From an uncultured bacterium (GTDB lineage Bacteria > Pseudomonadota > Gammaproteobacteria > Burkholderiales > Burkholderiaceae_C): a stretch of DNA of 64,000 nucleotides. Both the position numbers and the translations under genes were made by a program. The DNA is taken from assembly GCA_903928495.1 (NCBI GenBank), contig CAIYQZ010000004.1:23049-87048 (forward strand), written 5' to 3'. Positions 1 through 7,446 of the stretch are shown one piece after another. The notes below the pieces were generated by a model. It was not told the origin of the DNA and searched no databases. It worked only from the letters and a program-made list of their open reading frames with translations. Numbering within the stretch: position 1 is the stretch's first letter; each line of letters starts with the position of its first letter.

Positions 1-1143
1 TGGAGCCCGCTCGGCCAGGGGCTGATCATGGCGCTGTTCCAGCTTGGTGGCTTTGGCATGATGACCTCGGCCACGCTGATGGGGCTGCTCATTGGCGGGC
101 ACATGAAGCTGCGCACCCGGCTGCTGTTGCAGTCGGAAACGCATGCCATGTCGCTGGGCGATGTGCGCTCGGTGGCGCGCATGGTGCTGGTGGTGACGGT
201 GGCGGTTGAGGTGCTGGTAGCCCTGTGGCTGGCGGTGCGGTTTGCCCAGACCATGGGCCTGGGCTGGGCAGAGGCTTTGTGGCAGGGCGCATTCCACTCG
301 GTGTCGGCCTACAACAACGCCGGGTTTTCCACCTGGCCCGACAGCGTGATGCGCCACGTGACCGACGGCTGGGTGCTGGCCCCCCTGATGTTGGCCATTG
401 TGGTGGGTGGGCTCGGGTTTCCGGTGATCACCGAGTTGTGGGCCAACCGGGGCAAGCGGCACACACGCTGGTCCATTCACACCACGCTGACCGTGTGGGG
501 TTCGGTGGCACTGGTGGTGCTGGGCACGCTGGCGCTGTGGCTGATCGAATACGACAACCCCAAAACGCTGGGCCCCTTGGGGTTCGTTGACCAATGGCTG
601 GCGGCGCTGTTCACATCGGTATCAGCACGCACCGCCGGTTTCAACGCCGTGGACATCGGCGGGCTGGAGCTTGAATCGCTGGTGCTGCACAGTGTGCTGA
701 TGTTCATCGGGGGTGGCAGTGCGGGCACGGCAGGCGGTGTGAAGGTGACGACGGTGTTTTTGCTGCTGTTGATCGTCTGGACCGAGATCCGCGGGCGCGC
801 CGATGTGGAGCTGCGCGGGCGCCGCATTGGCACCCAGGTGCAGCGCCAGGCGCTGTCGATACTGGTGCTCAGCGGCATGGCGGTGTCGGTGGGACTGCTG
901 ATCATCATTCCTTTGGCCGACCACCTGCCCTTGGAAAAGCTGATGTTCGAGGTGGTGTCGGCTTTTGCCACGGTGGGCCTGTCCACGGGCATCACCGCCG
1001 AGCTGCCGCCCGCAGCACAGGGTGTGATCATTGCGCTGATGTATGCGGGCCGGGTGGGGGTCGTCACACTGGCGCTCGCACTGGCCATCAATCAGATACT
1101 TCGGGCCTACCGTTACCCAGAGGAGAAACCCATTGTTGGCTAA
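1..1143 (+). CDS. ktrB: K+ uptake channel subunit, TrkH/KtrB family (5'-truncated by window)
   Basis: Integral membrane potassium-translocating subunit. The reading frame is open from base 1, so the start and roughly the first quarter of the protein lie outside the window; about 380 residues remain. The four pseudo-repeats of this family are partly visible as pore-loop motifs SAYNNAGFS, SVSARTAGFN, GGGSAGTAGG and SAFATVGLS, each followed by a hydrophobic helix. The next gene is the cytoplasmic NAD-binding gating subunit, overlapping by 11 bp, which is the usual KtrAB arrangement. The Ktr rather than Trk label rests on the short single-RCK partner. Family assignment is firm; ion preference (K+ versus Na+-coupled K+) cannot be read here. 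Confidence 0.93.
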   Translation, partial: WSPLGQGLIMALFQLGGFGMMTSATLMGLLIGGHMKLRTRLLLQSETHAMSLGDVRSVARMVLVVTVAVEVLVALWLAVRFAQTMGLGWAEALWQGAFHSVSAYNNAGFSTWPDSVMRHVTDGWVLAPLMLAIVVGGLGFPVITELWANRGKRHTRWSIHTTLTVWGSVALVVLGTLALWLIEYDNPKTLGPLGFVDQWLAALFTSVSARTAGFNAVDIGGLELESLVLHSVLMFIGGGSAGTAGGVKVTTVFLLLLIVWTEIRGRADVELRGRRIGTQVQRQALSILVLSGMAVSVGLLIIIPLADHLPLEKLMFEVVSAFATVGLSTGITAELPPAAQGVIIALMYAGRVGVVTLALALAINQILRAYRYPEEKPIVG

Positions 1144-1807
1144 ATCAAACGCAAAAAAGGGCGACAGCGTGGTCGTCATCGGCCTCGGGCGCTTCGGTGC
1201 CAGCGTGGCACGCTCGCTGGTGGCAGCGGGGCATGAGGTGCTGGCCATGGATGCCAGTGAAGAGGTGGTGCAAGACCTGGCGCACGAGTTGCCGCATGTG
1301 GTGAAGGCCGACTCGACCGAACTGAAAGCCTTGCAGCAACTGTCTGTCAACGACTTCTCGCATGCGGTGGTGAGCATTGGCGCCAACCTGGAGGCCAGTG
1401 TGCTCACGGTGCTGAACCTGGCGCAAATGGGCATCAAAGACATTTGGGCCAAGGCCAACAGCCCGCAGCACGGGCGGATTGCCGAGCGGGTGGGTGCCCA
1501 CCATGTGATCTACCCCGAGGCCGACATGGGTGAGCGGGTGGCGCACCTGGTCACCGGCAAGATGATGGACTTCATCGAATTCGATGACGGCTTTGCCATC
1601 GCCAAAACACGCGCGCCCATGGAAACCCAAAACAAGACGCTGGCGGTGTCAAACGTGCGCAAGAAGCACGGCATCACGGTCGTCGGCATCAAGCGCCGCC
1701 ACCAGGATTTCATCCACGCCAAGCCGGAGACCGAGATCAAGCCAGGTGATCATCTGATCGTGGCCGGGCCAACGCCCCTGATCGAGCAATTTGCGGCGAT
1801 GTACTGA
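1133..1807 (+). CDS. ktrA: K+ uptake regulatory subunit, TrkA/KtrA family
   Basis: Cytoplasmic RCK (regulator of K+ conductance) protein that gates the upstream channel in response to bound nucleotide. The 224-residue protein has an N-terminal Rossmann fold with GLGRFG at residues 17-22 and an acidic residue (D40) at the end of the second strand, then a C-terminal TrkA-C domain ending in DHLIVAGP. Length fits single-RCK KtrA (~220 aa) rather than double TrkA (~450 aa). The start is taken as TTG at 1133 because AGGAG lies 7 bases upstream at 1121-1125 inside the channel gene; no ATG is well placed. It overlaps the channel gene by 11 bp, implying translational coupling. Confidence 0.92.
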   Translation: MLAKSNAKKGDSVVVIGLGRFGASVARSLVAAGHEVLAMDASEEVVQDLAHELPHVVKADSTELKALQQLSVNDFSHAVVSIGANLEASVLTVLNLAQMGIKDIWAKANSPQHGRIAERVGAHHVIYPEADMGERVAHLVTGKMMDFIEFDDGFAIAKTRAPMETQNKTLAVSNVRKKHGITVVGIKRRHQDFIHAKPETEIKPGDHLIVAGPTPLIEQFAAMY

Positions 1808-1826
1808 CGCATACCCGTCGCCTGCC

Positions 1827-2450
1827 GTGTTTGACCGCGCCTTCAACGCCCTGGCCCGGCGCCCCCTTCACCGCGCCGCCCAGTGGCTGTACGCCCGAGG
1901 TGTGCGGGCCGATGCCGTCACCGTGGCCGGGTTTGCCTTGGGCCTGCTGGCGCTGCCGCTGATTGCCACTGGCCACCCGCTGTGGGCGCTGGCCGCCATG
2001 GCCGCCAACCGCCTGGGCGATGGGCTGGATGGCGCGCTGGCCCGACTGGGCACGCCCACCGACCGGGGTGCGTTTTTGGACATTGCCTGTGACTTTTTGT
2101 TCTACGCCAGCATTCCCCTTGGTTTTGCCCTGGCCGACCCGGAGGCCAATGCACTGCCCGCCGCCGTGCTGCTGTTTGCTTTCATGGGCACAGGCAGCAG
2201 CTTTCTGGCGTTTGCCGTGCTGGCCGCGCGGCGCGGGTTGGCCAGCACGGCCTTCCCGCAAAAGGGGTTCTATTACCTCGGCGGCCTGACCGAAAGCACT
2301 GAAACCATGGCCACCTTCACTCTCATGTGTTTGCTGCCCGGCTGGTTTGGTCCGCTGGCCTACGGGTTTGCGGCGCTGTGTGGCCTCACCACCGTCACTC
2401 GCATCGTGGCCGGGGTGCAGGCCTTCGGGAACCCGCCGCCCCGGCCCTGA
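1827..2450 (+). CDS. CDP-alcohol phosphatidyltransferase family membrane protein
   Basis: Membrane enzyme that transfers a phospho-alcohol group from a CDP-alcohol to an acceptor alcohol; substrates are not predictable from sequence. The family signature is visible as DGLDGALAR followed by G...D...D (RGAFLDIACD), so all four metal-binding aspartates are present, with one residue fewer than usual between the AR and G positions. About six hydrophobic segments follow. The reading frame extends to a TTG at 1791, overlapping ktrA; I prefer GTG 1827, which gives a 207-residue protein starting MFDRAFNALARRP. It follows the potassium genes closely and may be cotranscribed, though no functional link is evident. 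Confidence 0.85.
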   Translation: MFDRAFNALARRPLHRAAQWLYARGVRADAVTVAGFALGLLALPLIATGHPLWALAAMAANRLGDGLDGALARLGTPTDRGAFLDIACDFLFYASIPLGFALADPEANALPAAVLLFAFMGTGSSFLAFAVLAARRGLASTAFPQKGFYYLGGLTESTETMATFTLMCLLPGWFGPLAYGFAALCGLTTVTRIVAGVQAFGNPPPRP

Positions 2451-2489
2451 CTCTGTCCACCACTTGCCCCGTTTTTTTGAAAGAACCCC

Positions 2490-3104
2490 ATGACCCTTCG
2501 CCCCGCCCTCAAAACCCTGGCCGTACTGACCGTGGCCGTGTCCCTCACCGGTTGCGGCGCCATGCTGGCGCAAAACCCCGGCTCGGCCCTCAAGCCCGTG
2601 AATGCCGTGCCGGCTGAGCCCGAAAGCCGCTTGCTGCTGAAAGGGGCCGACGTGGTGGCTTACTTCACCCAAGGCCAATACGTGCAGGGCAAGCCCGAGT
2701 TCCGCAGCCAGCACGAGGGCGTGGACTTCCGCTTTGCCAGTGCCGAGCACAAAGCCCTGTTCGACAAAAACCCGGCGCAGTACCTGCCGCAGTTCGGTGG
2801 CTACTGCGCCAACGGCATCGTGTACGGCATTCCATGGGGGGGTGATGCCGATGCCTGGAAGATGATCGACGGCAAGCTCTAAATCTTTGGCGGCAAGGCT
2901 TCGCAAGAAGCATTCGAGCTGGACACCGCAGGCAACCTGGCCCTGGCCCAGCGCTACTGGGACACCGAGATCAAAGGCGGCAACAGCTTCATCCAGCGCA
3001 CGCAGCGCCTGGTGTTCAAGGTGCCGCACTACAAAACGGGTGAACAGCTGGCCCAGGCCGTGGCGGCGGCCAAAGCCACAGCAGCCACTCCGCAAAAGCC
3101 CTGA
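2490..3104 (+). pseudogene. YHS-domain lipoprotein interrupted by an in-frame TAA
   Basis: The frame starts MTLRPALKTLAVLTV with a lipobox LTGC, then a YHS-type domain (GADVVAYF, FRFASAEHKALFDKNPAQYLPQFGGYCANG). After DGKL the codon at 2880-2882 is TAA, where family members normally have tyrosine (DGKLY...G). Reading on in the same frame gives a coherent 73-residue continuation (IFGGKASQEAFELD, then LAQRYWDTEIKGG) to a TGA at 3102-3104, with the same codon bias as the first part. A single base change (TAC or TAT to TAA) explains the break. Either the gene is a recent pseudogene, makes a 130-residue truncated product, or the base is a sequencing error. Function of intact relatives is unclear. 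Confidence 0.8.
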
Positions 3105-3121
3105 GGCTTTTGTTTCAAACC

Positions 3122-3165
3122 AAAATGGCCTCTGGCGCTTGTCTGTTTCGGTTTTCAGCTATCAA
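3122..3165 (+). repeat. dispersed ~45-bp repeat, copy 1
   Basis: Begins AAAATGGCCTCTGGCGCTT and ends TTTTCAGCTATCAA. It shares the outer blocks (AAAATGCCTcnGGCGCTT ... CAGCTAT) with copies at 5986, 17764, 30492, 46891 and 47844. It lies 18 bases after the end of the broken YHS gene. Confidence 0.7.
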
Positions 3166-3229
3166 TCTGTGGTCAGATGATTGATCTGCAGCAGACAGTC
3201 AGTGACTTGGCTTTGCCTACACTCACCGC

Positions 3230-3583
3230 ATGAGCCGCTCCCACCACGCCCTCATCCTCATCGCTGTCATGCTCTGGCAAGCGCTGTCGTGGGTCACTCC
3301 TTTGCAGGTTGGAAATCAAGCCGACCGGCTGGCGCATTTGGTGGCACATGAGGTGGTGGTTGACCACCATCACCACCAGGACGAAAGCATTCACCTGGAG
3401 GTGGCAGAGCACGGCGCCACTCACCTGCATGCCGATGGCGGCATTCAGGTGGTGGGCATGGTCCTGAGCATGGCCAGCTTGTTGCCCCTGAACTTGCCCG
3501 CGTCTCCACCGAAAACCGACATGCTGTACCCGCCCTCCGCTTGCCTGGGCGGCTTGCTGCGACCACCGCAAGCCAGCGCCTGA
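3230..3583 (+). CDS. small histidine-rich secreted or membrane-anchored protein
   Basis: A 117-residue protein with an N-terminal hydrophobic segment (ALILIAVMLWQALSW), a histidine-rich middle (HEVVVDHHHHQDESIHLEV, HGATHLHADGG), a second hydrophobic stretch (MVLSMASLLPLNLP) and a proline-rich tail. The histidines suggest divalent metal binding in the periplasm. The overall shape resembles small CzcI-like metal-response proteins, but I do not recognise a defined family. It is followed by a HupE/UreJ-like gene and others with histidine-rich parts, which supports a metal role. ATG 3230 is the first start with enough room for the signal segment. Confidence 0.6.
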   Translation: MSRSHHALILIAVMLWQALSWVTPLQVGNQADRLAHLVAHEVVVDHHHHQDESIHLEVAEHGATHLHADGGIQVVGMVLSMASLLPLNLPASPPKTDMLYPPSACLGGLLRPPQASA

Positions 3584-3727
3584 AGCCCCTCCCTGGGGGG
3601 GCGTGCGTCACGCCTGACTTTCCTGCATCCCATTGCCACTTGCCTTGCGAGGTCAGCAGCCGTCGCTGTTGTCCTGCATGCCCCGATGGCGTGGGTGCGT
3701 CCGTTTTCCTTTCTTTGGGTACTGTTC

Positions 3728-4525
3728 ATGAAACCTTTTGACTTTGGGCGTCACAGACTGCGCCTGTTTGCCTTGTTTGTGGGAATGCTTCCCGTGCTTG
3801 CGCTGGCCCACGGTATTTCCGATGCAGACCGCGCCCGCATGCTGGAGGCAGGGTATGTCCACTACATCGGGCTGGGTGCCAGCCACATGCTGACGGGCTA
3901 CGACCATCTGCTGTTCCTGTTCGGGGTGGTGTTCTTCCTCACCACGTTCAAGGATGTGGCGAAGTTCGTGACCGTGTTCACCATCGGCCACTGCATCACA
4001 TTGATCTTTGCCACCTACTACAAGATCACCTGGAACTACTACCTGGTGGACGCCACCATCGCGCTGAGCGTGATGTACAAAGCCTTCGACAACAACGGCG
4101 GCTTCCAGAAGTACTTCCAGGCAGCGTCCCCCAGCCTGTTGGGAGCCGTGTTTGGTTTTGGGCTGCTGCACGGCTTTGGCCTGTCTACCCGCTTGCAACA
4201 ACTTCCGCTGGGTGACGACCCGGTGGCCATGCTGTGGCGCATCCTGAGCTTCAACGTGGGTGTGGAACTGGGGCAGATTGCCGCGTTGACGGTGATGGTG
4301 GGGGCCTTGGCACTGTGGCGTCACAGGCCGTCATTCAAGCGCTTCAGTTACGCCGCGAACCTGGGGCTGTTCTATGCGGGCGTGTACCTGTTGTTCGTGC
4401 AGCTCCACGGTTACCAGCACGACAGCCACCCGAACGACTTCCGCTTCCCGGCCGCAGAGCACCGCCATGCGCACGAGGACATGGACGTGGAAAATACCGA
4501 AGATGCCAGCCGCAGCGGGCTGTAA
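3728..4525 (+). CDS. HupE/UreJ-like membrane protein
   Basis: A 265-residue multi-pass inner-membrane protein with a cleavable-looking N-terminus (LPVLALAHGISDADR). Motifs typical of HupE/UreJ_2 proteins are present: GASHMLTGYDHLLFLFGVVFF, TIGHCITL, LLHGFGLST and FNVGVELGQ. Membrane histidines (GYDHLLFL, IGHC, LLHGFG) are thought to bind a metal, and relatives have been proposed to move nickel or cobalt. The C-terminus is His/Asp/Glu-rich (HRHAHEDMDVENTED). ATG 3728 is chosen over the upstream in-frame start at 3686 because it places the signal segment at the terminus. It is followed 25 bp later by a small secreted-protein gene, likely in the same operon. Confidence 0.85.
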   Translation: MKPFDFGRHRLRLFALFVGMLPVLALAHGISDADRARMLEAGYVHYIGLGASHMLTGYDHLLFLFGVVFFLTTFKDVAKFVTVFTIGHCITLIFATYYKITWNYYLVDATIALSVMYKAFDNNGGFQKYFQAASPSLLGAVFGFGLLHGFGLSTRLQQLPLGDDPVAMLWRILSFNVGVELGQIAALTVMVGALALWRHRPSFKRFSYAANLGLFYAGVYLLFVQLHGYQHDSHPNDFRFPAAEHRHAHEDMDVENTEDASRSGL

Positions 4526-4550
4526 TCACAACTCAACCCAAGGAATTCCC

Positions 4551-4901
4551 ATGAAAACACTGATCGCCATCGGCACCCTCGTTTCAACTCTGGTTGTTGC
4601 CCCGCAAGCCGTCGCGGGCGAAGGCGGCAGCTGCCATTTTCATGGCAGCAAACCCGCCACCGAGGCCGTTGTCAAAGACTGCGCCGAACAGCGCCGGGCC
4701 GCTCTGGTCAAAGGCGGCAAGCTCGACGCCTCGTGGGGCGCGGCCAAGCAAGAAGCCATTGAGCTGGTTGACGGCAAAAAAGGCAAAGAGTGGAAGGTGC
4801 GCTACACCAACCCCGCCGCGGCCGACAAGGCCAAGCAAACCCTGTTTGTGTTCTTCGCGCACAACGGCAACTTCATTGCGGCCAATTTCACCGGGCAGTG
4901 A
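4551..4901 (+). CDS. small secreted protein, DUF6488-like
   Basis: A 116-residue protein with a signal peptide (MKTLIAIGTLVSTLVVAPQAVAG), then GGSCHFHGSKPATE and a C-terminal half ending FVFFAHNGNFIAANFTGQ. The CHFHG motif and the closing GNFIAANFTG match what I remember of the DUF6488 family, often found beside HupE-like genes; this is recall, not a search. The role is unknown; the Cys-His motif right after the signal peptide could bind metal. The start has AAGGA 6 bases upstream. The gene sits between the HupE-like protein and a His-tailed EamA transporter with 3-25 bp gaps, so all three are probably cotranscribed. Confidence 0.7.
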   Translation: MKTLIAIGTLVSTLVVAPQAVAGEGGSCHFHGSKPATEAVVKDCAEQRRAALVKGGKLDASWGAAKQEAIELVDGKKGKEWKVRYTNPAAADKAKQTLFVFFAHNGNFIAANFTGQ

Positions 4902-4904
4902 ACG

Positions 4905-5957
4905 GTGGCCCACGGGTTGTTGAATCCGGTGGTGAAAGGCGGCTTGCTGGCGTTGCTGGCAGCGGCCTTGTTTGGCCTGAGCACGCCCTTCGTCCAGACA
5001 TGGGGGAAGGGCGTGGGGCCGTTCACCACGGCAGCGCTGTTGTACGTGGGGGCTGCGCTGGTGGCAGCCTTCATGCGCCAGCCAAAGGAGCGGGAAGCGC
5101 AACTTCAGCGAACCGATGCGCGGCGGTTGCTGGCCATGGCGTTGTTTGGCGCGGTCTTTGGCCCGGTGGCGCTGGCCTGGGGCCTGCAGCACACCAGCGG
5201 TGTGTCTGCCTCTCTGATGCTGACGCTGGAAGCCGTGTTCACCGCGCTGCTGGCCTGGCGTTTGTACGGCGAAACGGTGGACAGGCGCGTGGTGGTGGCC
5301 ATGGGTGCCTTGCTGGCCGGTGGCGTGGTCTTGGCGCTGGAGCAGGGGTTTCAAGGCGGCGTGCAGCTCATGGGGCTGTTGGCCGTGATGGCTGCCACGG
5401 TGGCCTGGGGCATTGACAACACCCTGTCGCGCGGCGTGGCCGACCGCGACCCAGGGCAAGTGGTGCTGGCCAAATCGGTGCTGGGGTGTGTGGCGACGGG
5501 TGCTGCGGCCTGGCTGAACTCGGAGCCCATGCCCGCATGGGTGCCGTGCGCCATGTTGCTGGCGATCGGTGCCAGCGGCTATGGGCTGAGCTTGCGGTTT
5601 TATCTGCTGGCGCAGCGCACGTTCGGGGCGGCACGCACGGGGTCGGTGTTTGCCTTTGCGCCTTTCATTGGCGCGGTGGCGGCGTTTGGCTTGGGTGAGC
5701 GCGACGTGTCACCCTACCTGGCCTTGGGCGGCGTGCTGATGCTGGCAGGTGTGGTGTTGCACCTGGCCGAATCCCATGGTCACGAGCACATACACGAGGC
5801 CCTGGAGCATGAACATGCCCACCGCCACGACGACGGGCACCACACCCACAGCCACACCCCCATGCCCACAGGGCCGCACAGCCATTGGCACCGCCACGAC
5901 CCGCTGACTCACACACATGCCCATGTGCCCGACATACACCACGGCCACACGCACTGA
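4905..5957 (+). CDS. EamA/DMT-family transporter with histidine-rich C-terminal tail
   Basis: About ten hydrophobic segments in two EamA repeats (LLALLAAALFGLSTPF ... MAATVAWGIDNTLSRGVADRDP), as in drug/metabolite exporters. After the last helix (near residue 285) there is a soluble tail of about 60 residues with more than 20 histidines in HxH and HH pairs, typical of a metal buffer or sensor. Together with the two preceding genes this suggests efflux or trafficking of a divalent metal such as Zn, Ni or Co; the actual substrate is unknown. The start GTG 4905 is 3 bases after the previous stop; a few in-frame alternatives lie within the next 30 bases. Confidence 0.85.
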   Translation: MAHGLLNPVVKGGLLALLAAALFGLSTPFVQTWGKGVGPFTTAALLYVGAALVAAFMRQPKEREAQLQRTDARRLLAMALFGAVFGPVALAWGLQHTSGVSASLMLTLEAVFTALLAWRLYGETVDRRVVVAMGALLAGGVVLALEQGFQGGVQLMGLLAVMAATVAWGIDNTLSRGVADRDPGQVVLAKSVLGCVATGAAAWLNSEPMPAWVPCAMLLAIGASGYGLSLRFYLLAQRTFGAARTGSVFAFAPFIGAVAAFGLGERDVSPYLALGGVLMLAGVVLHLAESHGHEHIHEALEHEHAHRHDDGHHTHSHTPMPTGPHSHWHRHDPLTHTHAHVPDIHHGHTH

Positions 5958-5985
5958 GTGGATCGTGCGCTGTAAAAATCAATAC

Positions 5986-6034
5986 AAAATATGCGCCCAT
6001 CGCTTGATGGTATTGGTTTGACAGCTACAAAAAA
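5986..6034 (+). repeat. dispersed ~45-bp repeat, copy 2
   Basis: Starts AAAATATGCGCCCATCGCTT, continues GATGGTATTGG and ends GACAGCTACAAAAAA. Its reverse complement matches the copy at 58735 closely (ACCAATACCATCAAGCG). It fills the gap between the convergent EamA and rhodanese genes and ends at the rhodanese stop codon. Confidence 0.75.
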
Positions 6035-6493
6035 TCAATGCTTTGCAGGCGCGGTGGCCTTGGCTGCAGCGTCAAACCCGCCCTTGGCTTTCCACTCTTC
6101 CATGCCGCCTTGCAGGATGCGCAGGTTCTCCCAACCCGCCACACGCATGGCAAACCCGGCCTGGGCCGACAGGCTGCCGGTGTTGCAGTACACGATCACC
6201 GGTTTGTCTTTGGGAATGGTGTTGCGCTTGGCCAGAATCTGGCGCCAGTCCATGTTGATGGCACCGGGGATGTGGCCTTTGGCAAACTGGCCCGCGTCGC
6301 GGGCGTCGATGATGACCATCTTTTTCCACTCGTCGGCCGGGATCTGCTCGGCAAAAATCACGCCACCGCCGTAGTCCACAAACTCCAGGTAGGCCTCCAT
6401 TTCGTCGATGGCAGCGGCCTTGTCGGCCCAGGCGGCGGGGGCAAAAACGGTGGCGGTAGCCAGAGCGATGGCGGAAAAAAGGCGGTGTTGCAT
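6035..6493 (-). CDS. periplasmic rhodanese-domain protein
   Basis: A 152-residue protein: signal peptide (MQHRLFSAIALATATVFAPAAWA) and one rhodanese domain. Visible landmarks are IIDARDAGQFAKGHIPGAIN and the active-site loop VYCNTGSLS with the catalytic cysteine at residue 103, so it is a potentially active sulfurtransferase rather than a Cys-less relative. Single-domain exported rhodaneses of this type are of uncertain role, often sulfur transfer or redox. The start at 6493 is picked because it gives a proper signal peptide. It faces away from the TonB-like gene with 44 bp between start codons, so the two promoters must be close together. Confidence 0.87.
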   Translation of the reverse strand: MQHRLFSAIALATATVFAPAAWADKAAAIDEMEAYLEFVDYGGGVIFAEQIPADEWKKMVIIDARDAGQFAKGHIPGAINMDWRQILAKRNTIPKDKPVIVYCNTGSLSAQAGFAMRVAGWENLRILQGGMEEWKAKGGFDAAAKATAPAKH

Positions 6494-6537
6494 GTCTCGA
6501 TCCTTGCTGATCAGCTTTGGAATATAAGCAATTGTTG

Positions 6538-7440
6538 ATGTTCTCGCGCAGCGGGTTGACCCTGCCTGATCGCAAACACCTGCTGGCGCTGGTGCTGTCG
6601 GTGGGCTTGCACGTGGGTGCCATCCTGGGTTTGAGCCACGCGCTCCTGCCTGTGCCACCGTCGCCGCAGCCCCCCGCCGAGCCCATCGTGTTCATTGACG
6701 TCCAGCCGCCGCCCCAGGTCGTACCGCCCCCGCCACCCCCCGAAAACAGCCCGCCACCTCGCCCGGCCGAGCCCCACCTGCCTGCGGCCCCGCCCGATCT
6801 GGCAGAACCCAAGCCCCCCGATGACCGCCCCCGCGCCTACCAGGACGCACCCCCTGCCCCCACCGCCGAAGACTGGGCGCTGGCGTCCACCTACAAGCTT
6901 AAAAACAGCAAGCGCTACCGCCACACCTGGGCGCAGCAGGTGCGCAGCATGATGGGCACCGCCTTTGAAGGGGCCGACCAGGGCGTGGTGCGCTTTCGCA
7001 TCGAGATTGCGCCCAATGGCACGCTGGTGGGTCTCACCACCCTTTGGAGCACCTCAGACAAAGCCGAGGCATTGGCCCGACAGGCGGTGCAGCAGATGCC
7101 GCCCTTGCCCCCCACGCCCAATGGCAAGCCGCTGGTGTTTGAGAAAACCATTTCCTTCCAGCCATTTGATGCCGACGTGCCGCCCGTGTACAAGAACGAC
7201 TGCCTGCCCGACCCACCCAGTTACGGCAACCGGTTTGCTTGGGATGGAAAGTCGGCCCGAACGCCGGTGCAGGCCGAGCCGGAACGCGAACCGCCATTGA
7301 GCCCGGAAGAATTGGCCGAGTGCCTGAAGCAATTGCCCCAAGACTCGATAGAGGCCGAAGCCGCCCATGACCAGCGGCAACTGGAGCAATGGGCCTCCGA
7401 CCGCTTGAAGCAAGCGCAGGAGGCGGCCGGCATCAAGTGA
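6538..7440 (+). CDS. TonB-like energy-transducing protein with extra C-terminal region
   Basis: A 300-residue protein with one N-terminal transmembrane helix (LLALVLSVGLHVGAILGL), a proline-rich spacer (QPPPQVVPPPPPPENSPPPRP, residues ~50-100) and a TonB/TolA-type C-terminal domain (RYRHTWAQQVRSMM ... GVVRFRIEIAPNGTLVGL ... EALARQAVQQMPPLP). TonB proteins normally end after this domain. Here about 90 further residues follow, with two cysteines (NDCLPDP, AECLKQL) and a charged helical tail (EAAHDQRQLEQWASDRLKQAQEAA). No exbB or exbD is adjacent. ATG 6538 is used; a TTG at 6517 is in frame. The last codon is 6 bp from the convergent egtB. Confidence 0.75.
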   Translation: MFSRSGLTLPDRKHLLALVLSVGLHVGAILGLSHALLPVPPSPQPPAEPIVFIDVQPPPQVVPPPPPPENSPPPRPAEPHLPAAPPDLAEPKPPDDRPRAYQDAPPAPTAEDWALASTYKLKNSKRYRHTWAQQVRSMMGTAFEGADQGVVRFRIEIAPNGTLVGLTTLWSTSDKAEALARQAVQQMPPLPPTPNGKPLVFEKTISFQPFDADVPPVYKNDCLPDPPSYGNRFAWDGKSARTPVQAEPEREPPLSPEELAECLKQLPQDSIEAEAAHDQRQLEQWASDRLKQAQEAAGIK

Positions 7441-7446
7441 CTGCGT

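Noticed and set aside
1737..3095. 452-codon minus-strand frame across the phosphatidyltransferase and YHS genes
   Set aside because: Spans two well-supported plus-strand genes and the intergenic region, with glycine/glutamine/histidine-rich sequence lacking motifs.
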